Shown one piece after another: positions 24,852-36,123 of a DNA stretch of 64,000 nt. Origin of the DNA: Streptomyces sp. NBC_01197 (lineage in GTDB: Bacteria > Actinomycetota > Actinomycetes > Streptomycetales > Streptomycetaceae); the NCBI RefSeq assembly GCF_036010505.1, contig NZ_CP108569.1, positions 5,075,001 to 5,139,000 on the forward strand, read 5' to 3'. Each line of letters starts with the position of its first letter. Within the stretch, counting starts at the first letter, position 1. The position numbers and the translations under genes are program-made. The notes beneath the pieces were generated by a model. The model did not search any database. It was not told the origin of the DNA and saw only the letters and a program-made list of their open reading frames with translations.

Positions 24852-25744
24852 ACGACAGTCGTCCGCACGACGAGGCCCTGGTGGTACGGGCGGGCAGCGC
24901 GGCCCGCGCCCCGTACGCCCTGGACATCGGCCCCGAGCGGGCCGGCTGGGACCGCTCGGCGCTGCGGATCCTGGAACTCGCCCCCGGAGGTTCACACCGC
25001 CTTTCCACGCAGGACAGCGAATGGATCGTGCTGCCGCTCGCCGGTGGCTGTACGGTCCTTGTTGACGGAGAGAGCATCGAACTGCGGGGCAGGGCAGGGG
25101 TATTCGCCGGAGTCACCGACTTCGCCTACGTGCCGCGTGACGCCCGCGCTCAGATCTCCTCCGGTGCGGGAGGCCGCTTCGCCCTGGCAGGAGCGAAGTG
25201 CGGGCGACGTCTCCCCGCCCGCTACGGCCCCGCGCCGGAGGTCCCGGTCGAACTGCGCGGCAGCGGCAACTGCTCGCGCCAGGTCAACAACTTCGCCGCC
25301 GCCGACACCTTCGAGTGCGACCGGCTCATCGCCGTCGAGGTGCTCACCCCCGGCGGCAACTGGTCGTCGTTCCCGCCGCACAAGCACGACGAGTACCGGC
25401 CGGGCGAGGAGTCGGTCCTGGAGGAGATCTACTACTTCGAGATCGCGGACGGCGGCACCGGCTACCACCGGGTCTCCCCGTCCAGGCCCGGCGGCACCGA
25501 CCTGCTCGCCGAAGTCCGCAGCGGGGACACGGTGCTGATCCCGGACGGCTGGCACGGCCCGTCGATGGCCACCCCCGGCCACCACATGTACTACCTCAAC
25601 GTGATGGCGGGACCGGGCGCGGAGCGCGAGTGGCTGATCAGCGACCACCCCGACCACGGCTGGATCCGGCAGGCCTGGGAGACGCAGCCCGTCGACCCGA
25701 GGCTCCCGCTGTACGGCAACGGAGCACAGGAGAACCGCCGATGA
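24848..25744 (+). CDS. iolB: 5-deoxy-glucuronate isomerase
   Basis: This 298-residue bicupin protein matches IolB, which turns 5-deoxyglucuronate into 5-dehydro-2-deoxygluconate. The second cupin shows SSFPPHKHDEY, EEIYYFEI and IPDGWHGPS, giving metal-binding His and Glu residues. The ATG overlaps the upstream stop and the iolD ATG overlaps its stop (both ATGA). Length is normal for the family. It acts between IolD and IolC in the pathway. Confidence 0.95.
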   Translation: MNDSRPHDEALVVRAGSAARAPYALDIGPERAGWDRSALRILELAPGGSHRLSTQDSEWIVLPLAGGCTVLVDGESIELRGRAGVFAGVTDFAYVPRDARAQISSGAGGRFALAGAKCGRRLPARYGPAPEVPVELRGSGNCSRQVNNFAAADTFECDRLIAVEVLTPGGNWSSFPPHKHDEYRPGEESVLEEIYYFEIADGGTGYHRVSPSRPGGTDLLAEVRSGDTVLIPDGWHGPSMATPGHHMYYLNVMAGPGAEREWLISDHPDHGWIRQAWETQPVDPRLPLYGNGAQENRR

Positions 25745-27645
25745 CTGCCCGTCAGCCGGATGTCCGGCACACCGCCACCCGCCGGCTGACCACCGCCCAG
25801 GCGCTGGTGGCCTTCCTGGCGCGCCAGTACACCGAGCGCGACGGCCGCAGGCAGCGGCTGATCGCCGCCACCTGGGGCATCTTCGGCCACGGCAACGTCG
25901 CCGGGATCGGCCAGGCGCTCATCGAGTGCGGCCAGGACACGATGCCGTACCACCAGGGCCGCAACGAACAGGCGATGGTGCACGCGGCCGTCGGATACGC
26001 CCGGCAGTCCGGCCGGCTCTCCGCGCACGCCGTCACCACCTCCATCGGCCCCGGCGCCACCAACCTGGTCACCGGCGCCGCCCTCGCGAGCGTCAACCAC
26101 CTGCCGGTGCTGCTGCTCCCCGGCGACACCTTCGCGGCCCGCCCGGCCGACCCGGTGCTCCAGCAGCTCGAAGTCCCGTACGCGGGCGATGTCTCGGTCA
26201 ACGACTGTCTGCGGCCGGTCTCGAAGTACTTCGACCGGATCACCCGCCCCGAGGCGCTGATCCCGGCCGCGCTCGCCGCGATGCGGGTCCTGGCCGATCC
26301 GGAGCTGACCGGGGCGGTGACGCTCGCGCTGCCGCAGGACGTGCAGGCCGAGGCGTTCGACTGGCCGGAGGAGTTGTTCGCCGAGCGGATCTGGCGGGTG
26401 CCCGTACGGCGGCCGGACGCCACCGAGTTCGCAGACGCGGTCACCGCGATCCGCGCCGCGCACCGCCCGCTGATCGTCGCGGGCGGCGGCGTCCGCCACA
26501 GCGGCGCCCAGGACGCCCTGCGCGCCCTCGCCGACGCGACCGGCATCCCGGTGGCCGCCACCCAGGCCGGCAAGGGCGCGCTGCCGTACGACCACCCGGC
26601 GGACGTCGGAGGTATCGGCCACACCGGCACCGCCACCGCCGACGGGCTGGCCCGCGCCGCCGACCTGGTGATCGGCGTCGGCACCCGCTACACCGACTTC
26701 ACCACGGCTTCCGGGACGCTCTTCCAGCACCCCGGGGTCCGCTTCGTCAACATCAACATCGCCGGGTCCGACGCGCACAAGCTGGCCGCCCTCCCGCTCG
26801 TCGCGGACGCCCGCGCCACCCTTGAGCGGCTGACCGGCGCGCTCACCGGCCACCGGGTCTCCGCCGCGTACGAGGGCGCGTACCAGGCGGCGAAGGCGGA
26901 GTGGGAGGTACGGGTCACCGCCGCCTACGCGGGCAGCGAGGACGCCGCGCCCACCCAGGCCCAGGTGCTCGGGGCGCTCGACGCGCTTGTGACCGGCGAC
27001 GACATCGTCATCAACGCGGCGGGCTCGCTCCCCGGTGATCTGCACCAGCTGTGGCGGACCCGCTCCGCCGACCAGTACCACGTCGAGTACGGCTACTCCT
27101 GTATGGGATACGAGATCCCGGCCGCGATCGGGGTCCAGCTGGCGGCGCCCGGCCGGCCCGTCTGGGCGCTGGTCGGCGACGGCACGTATCTGATGAATCC
27201 CACCGAGATCGTCACCGCGGTCCAGGAGCGGCTCCCGGTCAATGTCGTCGTCCTGCAGAACCACGGGTACGCCTCGATCGGCGGCCTCTCGGAGTCGGTG
27301 GGCGCCGAACGCTTCGGCACCGCGTACCGCTTCCGGGCGCCGGACGGCACGTACACCGGCGACCCGCTGCCGGTCGATCTGGCAGCCAACGCGGCCAGCC
27401 TCGGACTGACCGTCCTGCGCGCCAAGACCCTGCGTGACCTGCGCGAAGCCCTGGCCGCCGCGCGTGCGTCGGACCGTCCCACATGTGTCTACGTGGAGAC
27501 CGAAACGGCAGACACAGTGTCGGGGCCGCCCCCGCCGCAGGCGTGGTGGGATGTTCCTGTGGCCGAGACCGCCACCCGCCCCTCGGCGGTCGGGGCCCGG
27601 GAGGAGTACGACCGGCAGGTCGCAGCCCGACGCCGTCATCTCTAA
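25741..27645 (+). CDS. iolD: 3D-(3,5/4)-trihydroxycyclohexane-1,2-dione hydrolase
   Basis: This 634-residue thiamine-diphosphate enzyme opens the inositol-derived ring. The N-terminal domain has GNVAGIGQAL and GRNEQAMVHAA, the cofactor-activating glutamate region. The C-terminal ThDP motif starts GDG at 479-481 and runs to the N of LQNHGY. The SIGPGATNLVTGA stretch is typical of acetolactate synthase relatives. The ATG overlaps the iolB stop (ATGA). It follows inosose dehydratase action, so the upstream dehydrogenase and dehydratase must be encoded elsewhere or by the divergent TIM-barrel gene. Confidence 0.95.
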   Translation: MTARQPDVRHTATRRLTTAQALVAFLARQYTERDGRRQRLIAATWGIFGHGNVAGIGQALIECGQDTMPYHQGRNEQAMVHAAVGYARQSGRLSAHAVTTSIGPGATNLVTGAALASVNHLPVLLLPGDTFAARPADPVLQQLEVPYAGDVSVNDCLRPVSKYFDRITRPEALIPAALAAMRVLADPELTGAVTLALPQDVQAEAFDWPEELFAERIWRVPVRRPDATEFADAVTAIRAAHRPLIVAGGGVRHSGAQDALRALADATGIPVAATQAGKGALPYDHPADVGGIGHTGTATADGLARAADLVIGVGTRYTDFTTASGTLFQHPGVRFVNINIAGSDAHKLAALPLVADARATLERLTGALTGHRVSAAYEGAYQAAKAEWEVRVTAAYAGSEDAAPTQAQVLGALDALVTGDDIVINAAGSLPGDLHQLWRTRSADQYHVEYGYSCMGYEIPAAIGVQLAAPGRPVWALVGDGTYLMNPTEIVTAVQERLPVNVVVLQNHGYASIGGLSESVGAERFGTAYRFRAPDGTYTGDPLPVDLAANAASLGLTVLRAKTLRDLREALAAARASDRPTCVYVETETADTVSGPPPPQAWWDVPVAETATRPSAVGAREEYDRQVAARRRHL

Positions 27646-27664
27646 GGCTTTAGGAGCGTTCACC

Positions 27665-29163
<1,499 letters not shown>

Positions 29164-29164
<1 letters not shown>

Positions 29165-29187
29165 GGCGGGTACGCCCGGGCCCGCCT
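29164..29187 (+). terminator. Possible hairpin terminator after iolA
   Basis: AGGCGGG (29164-29170) can pair with CCCGCCT (29181-29187) around a 10-base loop, right at the iolA stop codon. The stem is short, so the call is modest. Confidence 0.4.
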
Positions 29188-29347
29188 GGGTCCGGTTCGC
29201 CGTCGACGGCCGTATGGCCCGGCGGTGAACTCTCGGGGAACTCCCGCCGGGACGGCTCCCGTACGGCAGTTCGGGGGCGGAACGGATGCCTAGCATGAGC
29301 GGCGTCCGACCGCCCCCGCTCGCCTGCCGTACGAACGGAGCCACCCT

Positions 29348-30613
29348 GTGCCCACCCGCGCTGCCGGCCCCGATCCCGGCTCCGGCTCCGGCTCCGGCTC
29401 CGGTGAGGCTCCCGCCGTCGGCCGCCGTATATGGGTGGCGGTTGCCGTCACCGCGACCGCCGCCGCGGTCGCCCTCGGTGCGCTCCTGACCGTCGACGGG
29501 CCCGGCGCGGCGGCCGGGCACCCGGCCACCGCGTCCGACGGGCTGCGCCACACCGCCGTCGAGGTCGCGCCCGGCTCCTGCGGCCGTGGCTGGACCAGGC
29601 CGCACCCGGGAACGCAGGTCTTCGACCTGACCAACACCTCCAACGGTCCGGCCGAGGTGGACCTCACCGACCCGCGCACCGGCGCCGTCTACGCGGAGAC
29701 CGAAGGGCTCGCGCCCGGGACGACCCGCGCGATGCGGGTCACGCTCGGCGGCGGCTCGTACGCCTTCACCTGTCTGCCCGACGACACGGACGCGGTACGC
29801 GGCCCGACCGTGCACATCGCGGGCGGCGCGCGGGGGAGCGGCCCGCACTCGGTGCCGGTGACCGAGCACGATCTGGTCCCGCCGACCCTCGCCTACCAGA
29901 AGTGGATCGGCGCCAGGGCCGCCGAACTCGCCCGGAAGACCGGCGTACTGAGGAAGGCCGTGGACAGCGGTGACCTGGTCGCGGCCCGTGCGGCGTGGCT
30001 GCCCGCACATCTGGTGTACGAGCGGATGGGCGCGGCATACGGCACCTTCGGCGAGGCGGACACCGCCATCAACGGCACCGGTGCGGGACTGCCCGGCGGC
30101 CCCCACGACCCGGACTTCAAGGGTTTCCACCGCGTCGAGTACGGGCTGTGGCACGGCGAGTCCGCCGCCTCGCTGCGCGGCCCCGCCGACCGGCTCGACG
30201 CGGCGGTCCGCGCACTGCGCGACGGCTGGCCGCAGCAGCGCATGGACCCGGCGGACCTGGGGCTGCGCGCCCATGAAGTCCTGGAGAACACCGTCCAGTT
30301 CGAGCTGACCGGACGCACCGACCGCGGCAGCGGCACCAGCCTGGCCACCGCCCGCGCCAACCTCGACGGCACCCGTGAACTCCTCTCCGTACTGCGGCCG
30401 TTGCTCACCTCCCGCGATCCGGAGCTGGCGCGTCTGGACTCCTGGCTCGACCGCACCCGGCGCGCCCTGGACGGATTCGGCCACGGTGGCAGCTGGACCC
30501 CGGTGGACCGGCTGAAGACCGCCGACCGGGAGCGGCTCGACGCCGACGTCAGCCAGACGACCGAGCTGCTGTCCTCGGTGGCAGCCCTCTGCGACCTGCG
30601 CAGAACGGCATGA
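29348..30613 (+). CDS. efeO: Iron uptake protein EfeO (cupredoxin plus M75 domain)
   Basis: This 421-residue protein has an N-terminal signal anchor (hydrophobic at about 27-50), a cupredoxin-like domain (about 65-160) and a C-terminal imelysin/M75 domain. The M75 hallmark AHLVYERMG is at 220-228 (H221, E225), with [11 protein letters not shown] and [12 protein letters not shown] following. EfeO binds iron outside the cell and works with EfeB and the EfeU permease. The GTG start has CGGAG upstream. EfeB follows 149 bases later; no EfeU gene lies next to either one. A Gly/Ser repeat (GSGSGSGSG) sits before the anchor. Confidence 0.9.
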   Translation: MPTRAAGPDPGSGSGSGSGEAPAVGRRIWVAVAVTATAAAVALGALLTVDGPGAAAGHPATASDGLRHTAVEVAPGSCGRGWTRPHPGTQVFDLTNTSNGPAEVDLTDPRTGAVYAETEGLAPGTTRAMRVTLGGGSYAFTCLPDDTDAVRGPTVHIAGGARGSGPHSVPVTEHDLVPPTLAYQKWIGARAAELARKTGVLRKAVDSGDLVAARAAWLPAHLVYERMGAAYGTFGEADTAINGTGAGLPGGPHDPDFKGFHRVEYGLWHGESAASLRGPADRLDAAVRALRDGWPQQRMDPADLGLRAHEVLENTVQFELTGRTDRGSGTSLATARANLDGTRELLSVLRPLLTSRDPELARLDSWLDRTRRALDGFGHGGSWTPVDRLKTADRERLDADVSQTTELLSSVAALCDLRRTA

Positions 30614-30762
30614 GTACGTGGATGGGACGGCGTGAACAAGCGCATGGGCGGTGTCTTGCGGGACGGCGTGCGGCACGAAAACATGCGGGACTGCGGTATG
30701 CGGTGCGGCCGTCCGTCGGACGGGAGCTCGCGGCACGGCACGGGAACAGCAGGAGGAGCGGT

Positions 30763-32025
30763 ATGAGCGGGAACGGCGGGACCGGCGGGACCGGCGCGAA
30801 CGACGTGCGCAGGCGCGGATTCCTGCGGAGTGCGGCGCTGAGCGTGGGGTCCGTGGCAGCGGGGGCCGCCCTGGTGGGCGCCGACCGGCCCGCCGCGCTG
30901 TCCGGTACCCCGGCCGCCCCGGCCGCATCCCGTACGGACTTCCACGGCGCCCACCAGGCGGGAATCCTCGGGGCGCCGCAGCGCGCCACCGTGTTCGCGG
31001 CCTTCGACGTCACCGCCGACAGCCGCAGGGAACTCACCGAACTGCTACGCACCCTCACCGCGCGGGCCCGGTTCCTGACCACCGGAGGCACCCCGCCCCC
31101 GCTCGGCATCACCGCCCCGCCCAGCGACTCCGGCGTGCTCGGACCGCAGGTCCCAGCGGGCGGGCTGACCGTCACGGCCGGTGTCGGCGCGTCCCTCTTC
31201 GACGGCCGCTTCGGGCTCCACAGCCGCAAGCCGCTGCGGCTCAAGACCATGCCGTCCTTTCCCGACGACGACCTCGACCAGGCCCAGTGTCACGGCGATC
31301 TCAGCGTGCAGCTCAGCGCCGAAAGCCCCGATGTGGTGCTGCACGCGCTGCGGGACATCGCCCGGCACACCCGGGGCGCGATGCAGGTGCGCTGGCGGAT
31401 GGACGGCTTCAGCAGCCCGTCCCGGCCCAGCGGGACCCCCCGTAACCTGCTGGGATTCAAGGACGGTACGGCCAACCCCGACGCACACGACGCCGCCGCG
31501 ATGGACCGGCTGGTCTGGGTGGGAGGAGGCGCCGAGCCCGACTGGACGGCGGGGGGCAGCTACCAGGTGGCGCGGCTGATCCGGATGCTGGTGGAGTTCT
31601 GGGACCGGGTCTCGCTGACCGAGCAGGAGCGGATGTTCGGCCGGGCCCGCGACACCGGCGCCCCGCTCGACGGGAACCACGAGTTCGACTCCCCGCAGTA
31701 CGCGCAGGACCCGAAGGGGGATGTGATCCCGCTGGACAGCCATATCCGGATGGCCAATCCACGGACACCCAGGACCGAGGGGCAGCGGCTGCTGCGCCGG
31801 GCCTACAACTACGACCGGGGCATGGACTCCAACGGCAACCTCGACATGGGGCTGCTCTTCTGCTGCTACCAGCAGGACCTGGCACGGCAGTTCGAGACCG
31901 TGCAGAAGCGGCTGGCCGGGGAGCCGCTGGTGGACTACATCAAGCCGTTCGGCGGGGGCTACTTCTTCGCCCTGCCCGGCGTACGCGACCGTACGGACTG
32001 GTTCGGCCGGACGCTTCTCGCCTGA
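30763..32025 (+). CDS. efeB: Deferrochelatase/DyP-type peroxidase EfeB, Tat-exported
   Basis: This 420-residue protein begins with a twin-arginine signal ([10 protein letters not shown]) and continues as a dye-decolourising peroxidase. GFKDG at residues 231-235 is the DyP GxxDG motif, and H327 in DSHIRMANP is the expected haem ligand. EfeB takes part in iron uptake and can draw iron from haem. The ATG at 30763 is chosen because AGGAGGAG lies just upstream; the frame extends further but without a ribosome site. It is probably co-transcribed with efeO. Confidence 0.93.
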   Translation: MSGNGGTGGTGANDVRRRGFLRSAALSVGSVAAGAALVGADRPAALSGTPAAPAASRTDFHGAHQAGILGAPQRATVFAAFDVTADSRRELTELLRTLTARARFLTTGGTPPPLGITAPPSDSGVLGPQVPAGGLTVTAGVGASLFDGRFGLHSRKPLRLKTMPSFPDDDLDQAQCHGDLSVQLSAESPDVVLHALRDIARHTRGAMQVRWRMDGFSSPSRPSGTPRNLLGFKDGTANPDAHDAAAMDRLVWVGGGAEPDWTAGGSYQVARLIRMLVEFWDRVSLTEQERMFGRARDTGAPLDGNHEFDSPQYAQDPKGDVIPLDSHIRMANPRTPRTEGQRLLRRAYNYDRGMDSNGNLDMGLLFCCYQQDLARQFETVQKRLAGEPLVDYIKPFGGGYFFALPGVRDRTDWFGRTLLA

Positions 32026-32214
32026 ACCTGCCCGGCAATCGCGGCCGGCAGTCCCGAACTTCCTTCTCCCAAGGAACGGTCAAGTCTTCCCCCGGACTTC
32101 GTGACTGGCTGTTCACCCCGGCGACACGGACGCGCAGCCACCCGGTCGTGGCGCCCGCGCAGCATCCTCCGCGTGAGCGATAAGCCGACAGCCAACAGCG
32201 GAGGCACGGAGAGC

Positions 32215-34095
32215 ATGGTCAGCACAGGGAGAACGGCGGGGCCCGGACGGCGGGCGATACGGTGGGGCGCCTTCGCCGGAGCTGCGGCGCTCACCGTCCT
32301 CGGGGGTTCGGCCCCCGCGTTCGCGAGCCCCCAGGGGCCCGGACACGGTCAGCACGGCGGCAGCCACTCGACCGCCACCCCGGTCAAGCACCTGGTGGTG
32401 ATCTTCCAGGAGAACGTCTCCTTCGACCACTACTTCGGTACGTACCCGAAGGCGGCCAACACCGACGGTACGAAGTTCACGGCGGACCCGCGCACCCCGA
32501 AGAACATCAACACCCTGAGCAACGCCGGGCTGCTGAAGAACAACCCGAACCAGTACACGCCCCGCAGGCTCTCCTCGTCGCAGGCGCTGACCTGCGACCA
32601 GAACCACAACTACGGGGCCGAGCAGTACGCGGCCAACGGCGGCAAGGCCGACCAGTACGTCCAGAACACCGACTCCGGCAAGTGCTCGGGCAACCTCTTC
32701 GGCGAGCCCGGCCTGGTCATGGACTACTACGACGGCAACACGGTCACCGGACTGTGGAACTACGCCCAGCACTACACGCTCGGCGACAACTCGTACAGCT
32801 CCAACTACGGCCCCTCCACGCCCGGTGCGCTCAACCTGATCTCAGGCCAGACGCACGGCGTGACCTCCGTCGACCCGGCGTCCGGCACGGAGCACCCGGA
32901 CCAGACGGCGAAGCCCGACGCGTACACGGTCGTCTCACCGGACGCCAAGGGCGTCGGCACGGTCATCAACGACCCCGACCCGGCATACGACGACTGCTCG
33001 AACAGCGACCACACCAGCAAGAACACGCTGGCCGCGATGCACGGCAGCAACATCGGTGACCTGCTGAACAAGAAGAACGTCAGCTGGGGCTGGTTCCAGG
33101 GCGGCTTCCGGCCCAGCACCGCCTGGAGCGGCAAGCAGGGCGACTACGCGAAGTGCGCGGGGAACACCCACACCAACGTGGGCGGCGCCGCGTCCGTCGA
33201 CTACAGCCCGCACCACTCACCCTTCCAGTACTACAAGTCGACGTCCAACCCGCACCACCTGGCCCCGAAGAACGTCGGCGAGATCGGGCACAGTGGGCAG
33301 GCGAACCACAACTACGACCTGACCGACTTCGACAGCGCCCTGAAGGCGGACCGGCTGCCCGCGGTGAGCTTCCTGAAGGCGTCGGAGTTCCAGGACGGCC
33401 ACGCCGGGTACTCGGACCCGACCGACGAGCAGCACTTCCTCGTCGGGCAGATCAACAAGCTCCAGAAGTCCCCGGAGTGGAAGGACACCGCCGTCGTCGT
33501 CGCCTACGACGACTCGGACGGCTGGTACGACCACGCGTACGCAAAGCCCCAGAACGGCTCGAAGGACACCACGACCGGTTCCAACGGCAAGGCCACCGAC
33601 AGCCCGGCCTGTCAGGCCGGCCCCCGGTCGGCCGGCGGCTACGCCGACCGCTGCGGCCCCGGCACCCGGCAGCCGCTGCTTGTCATCTCCCCGTACAGCA
33701 AGGTCAATTCGGTCGACCACACCCGCACCGAGCAGGCGTCGGTCACCAGGTTCATCGAGGACAACTGGCACACCGGCCGTATCGGTGATTCCTCCTTCGA
33801 CGCCCGCGCGGGTTCCCTGACGTCGGCCTTCGACTTCAAGCACCCGAACAACCAGCAGGTGCTGCTCAACACGGACGGATCGGTGCAGTCGGTGCGGCAT
33901 ATCCCGGCGCAGCCGTCGCGTCCGTCGCACCCACACGGCTCGGTGGCCGCGACCCGCTCCGACCTGGCGTCCAGTGACGTCGCGGCGAGCGCCCCGTCGT
34001 CGGCCGCCCTGCCGGCCGGGATCGCGGCGGTGCTGGTGGCAGCGGGAGGCGCGGCCTTCGTGGTGCGCCGCCGCAGGGGCCGTACGGAGGGCTGA
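32215..34095 (+). CDS. Secreted phosphoesterase (phospholipase C/acid phosphatase family) with C-terminal membrane anchor
   Basis: This 626-residue protein has a signal peptide ending in APAFAS and then the phosphoesterase-family opening HLVVIFQENVSFDHYFGTYP, where E and N help bind metal. VVVAYDDSDGWYDH in the second half is the matching metal site of this PLC/acid phosphatase superfamily. The C-terminus has a Ser/Ala-rich spacer, one hydrophobic helix and RRRRGR, so it is probably held on the membrane rather than released. The ATG at 32215 has GGAGG 10 bases upstream. The natural substrate (phospholipid or small phosphate ester) is not evident. Confidence 0.88.
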   Translation: MVSTGRTAGPGRRAIRWGAFAGAAALTVLGGSAPAFASPQGPGHGQHGGSHSTATPVKHLVVIFQENVSFDHYFGTYPKAANTDGTKFTADPRTPKNINTLSNAGLLKNNPNQYTPRRLSSSQALTCDQNHNYGAEQYAANGGKADQYVQNTDSGKCSGNLFGEPGLVMDYYDGNTVTGLWNYAQHYTLGDNSYSSNYGPSTPGALNLISGQTHGVTSVDPASGTEHPDQTAKPDAYTVVSPDAKGVGTVINDPDPAYDDCSNSDHTSKNTLAAMHGSNIGDLLNKKNVSWGWFQGGFRPSTAWSGKQGDYAKCAGNTHTNVGGAASVDYSPHHSPFQYYKSTSNPHHLAPKNVGEIGHSGQANHNYDLTDFDSALKADRLPAVSFLKASEFQDGHAGYSDPTDEQHFLVGQINKLQKSPEWKDTAVVVAYDDSDGWYDHAYAKPQNGSKDTTTGSNGKATDSPACQAGPRSAGGYADRCGPGTRQPLLVISPYSKVNSVDHTRTEQASVTRFIEDNWHTGRIGDSSFDARAGSLTSAFDFKHPNNQQVLLNTDGSVQSVRHIPAQPSRPSHPHGSVAATRSDLASSDVAASAPSSAALPAGIAAVLVAAGGAAFVVRRRRGRTEG

Positions 34096-34111
34096 GCCCG
34101 GAAGGCACGCA

Positions 34112-34138
34112 CCCGCCCGTCCGTCGCGGACGGGCGGG
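34112..34138. terminator. Bidirectional hairpin terminator
   Basis: CCCGCCCGTCCG (34112-34123) pairs perfectly with CGGACGGGCGGG (34127-34138) around a 3-base loop. It lies between the convergent phosphoesterase and lipoprotein genes and could serve both. Confidence 0.75.
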
Positions 34139-34153
34139 CGGGTGCATGCCTGC

Positions 34154-35074
34154 TCAGCGCATCAGGGGTGCCGTCTGTCCCGACGTGTCCATCTGGCCCG
34201 GCGGGCGCGTCTGCATCTGCCGCAATGTGTCGCTCAGGTCCGCTGTGTCCGAGGCCGACGGCGTCTGCACAGGCTTCGCGGGACCGAACTTCTTGAAGTC
34301 GACCAACACCTTCATGGAGTCGAGGTCCTCCTTCATCCTGACCGGCATGTCATGGTTGTCGACCCAGACATCGAAGGTGATCGAGTCCACCGAGCCGGGG
34401 AACTGCTGGAGCAGTCGCTTCTTGTCATCGGACCCGAGCGCGGATCCGGCCGCTCCGAGATCGTCCTTCGACAGCGTGGCGTGGTAATGGGTCGTTTCCC
34501 TGCCGAGCACGGTCTCCTTTCCGACTCGCCTGACATTCCGGGTGTACTTCAGGGACTTGAGCCCCTGCGTCGGATCGTCACTGCCGCCGGTCAGCGCGGC
34601 GGCACCGGATTCGCCCACGACGGCCGACAAATCGACCCGCACCCAGTGCTTGCCCTTCAACTGGCCACTCGCCCGCGGAACGACGTGGTAGTAGTACGCG
34701 CCGTTCACCAGCAGCATGTTGACGCTCTTGCCGGACGTCAGCCCGTCCAGTCCGGTGGACTTCGCGTCCGTCTGCACATCGAAGGAGAGGCCGTCGCCCC
34801 AGGAGTACGTCCCCTCCATCGTGATCGGCTCATTCTCGGAGGACGATCCCACTATGGTCGAGTGCGCGGGGAACGATGTGGTCATGCGCACCTCGGCCGA
34901 GCCGTACTTCTCCGTGCTGTCCATCGCGCGCTGAAGAGCGGCCAGCGGCTGGACGGCGACCTTCGCCACCCCCTCGGCCGTCTTCTTCGCCGTGTGAGCG
35001 GAGCAGCCGGTCATCCCCACGACCGTCGCAACCGCCGCCGCGCACAGCGCGACTCTGCTCACCTTCGTACTCAT
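34154..35074 (-). CDS. Secreted lipoprotein, LppX/LprG-like fold likely
   Basis: This 306-residue protein has a lipoprotein signal with the lipobox VGMTGC (Cys near residue 24), so it should be anchored outside the membrane. The rest matches the pattern of actinobacterial LolA-like lipoproteins (LppX_LprAFG type): KSVNMLLVNGAYYY, HWVRVDLS, DSITFDVWVDNHDMPVRMK. These bind lipids or take part in envelope transport; the specific role here is unknown. The ATG at 35074 follows a purine-rich GGTGGGG stretch. It is monocistronic and convergent with the phosphoesterase. Confidence 0.82.
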   Translation of the reverse strand: MSTKVSRVALCAAAVATVVGMTGCSAHTAKKTAEGVAKVAVQPLAALQRAMDSTEKYGSAEVRMTTSFPAHSTIVGSSSENEPITMEGTYSWGDGLSFDVQTDAKSTGLDGLTSGKSVNMLLVNGAYYYHVVPRASGQLKGKHWVRVDLSAVVGESGAAALTGGSDDPTQGLKSLKYTRNVRRVGKETVLGRETTHYHATLSKDDLGAAGSALGSDDKKRLLQQFPGSVDSITFDVWVDNHDMPVRMKEDLDSMKVLVDFKKFGPAKPVQTPSASDTADLSDTLRQMQTRPPGQMDTSGQTAPLMR

Positions 35075-35212
35075 GTTTATGTCCCCACCCCTTGAATTCG
35101 CTTGTGACCGGAGGAGTTTAGACCGCTGGTAATCGGGATGCGGGTGGCCTTTGTCCCCGGATACGTTGGCGCGACGGACCGTGCGACGGGACGGCGCAGC
35201 AGGAGGAGCGCG

Positions 35213-36082
35213 ATGGTGACAACAGGACAGGCCCCCGGCAACCGGGCCCGCCTGATCGCGCGCTTCGGGCCCATGGCCGACCCCTGGTACGACGCGCTTC
35301 CCACGCTCGTGGACGGCCTCGCCCGCCGCTGGGGCCTCGACGTCGGAGAGGCCGGCGGTGGTGGCACCTCCCGGGTGTACCGCTGCCTGCGCGACGGGGG
35401 CCACGAGGGGACCGCACCCACCGTGTGGCTGAAGCTGACGCCGGATCCGGTCGTCGCCACCCAGGAGGCAGAGGCGCTGAACGCCTGGTCCGCCACGACG
35501 TCCGTCGTCCGGCTGCTGGCCAGCGATCTCGGCGCCGGGGCACTGCTGCTGGCCGGGGTCGAACCGGGCACCCGGGTGCGGGAGAGCGGCTGGCGGACGG
35601 CGGACATCGCCCGGCTCCTCACGGACCTGCGTACGGCACCACACACCCGCACACCGCGGCTCCCGCCGCTCAGTGAACGCATCACCTTCATGTACGACAT
35701 GGCGGCCCGGCGTGCTGCCCACGGCCCGGAGGTACTGGCACGCGGACGCGCCGCCGCGCTCGCTCTCGCGCGGACCGGCCCGGCCGACGGCCTGGTGCAC
35801 GGCGATCTGCACCCGGGGAACGTGCTGGCCGGCCCGGGGCGGCGGCTCGTCGCCATCGACCCCCGTCCGACCTTCGGCGACCCGGACTTCGACGCGGCCG
35901 ACTGGGCCATCGAGGGGGTGAAGGACGAGGAGGCGCTGCGCCGCCGGATCGCCGCACTGACAGCGCTGGTGCCCGGGATGTCAGCGGACCGGGTGCTCGA
36001 CTGGTGCCGCGCCACCGCGCCGCTCACCGCGGGCGCTCCGGCGTTCCTGCTGTCGGATGGCCGGACGGCACGGGTGGAGTGA
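35213..36082 (+). CDS. Aminoglycoside phosphotransferase-family protein, APH(6)-like
   Basis: This 289-residue kinase-like protein has the catalytic loop LVHGDLHPGNVL and the metal-binding AIDPRPTFGDPDFDAADW, as in the APH(6)/hydroxyurea phosphotransferase group. That group includes streptomycin 6-kinases, but many members in Streptomyces have no known drug target. The ATG at 35213 is chosen because AGGAGGAG lies directly upstream. No antibiotic cluster is adjacent, so it may be a metabolite kinase or a latent resistance gene. Confidence 0.8.
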   Translation: MVTTGQAPGNRARLIARFGPMADPWYDALPTLVDGLARRWGLDVGEAGGGGTSRVYRCLRDGGHEGTAPTVWLKLTPDPVVATQEAEALNAWSATTSVVRLLASDLGAGALLLAGVEPGTRVRESGWRTADIARLLTDLRTAPHTRTPRLPPLSERITFMYDMAARRAAHGPEVLARGRAAALALARTGPADGLVHGDLHPGNVLAGPGRRLVAIDPRPTFGDPDFDAADWAIEGVKDEEALRRRIAALTALVPGMSADRVLDWCRATAPLTAGAPAFLLSDGRTARVE

Positions 36083-36123
36083 GGGGTATCCCCGCGCCGC
36101 CGCTTTCCGCTATTCGGGCTGTC

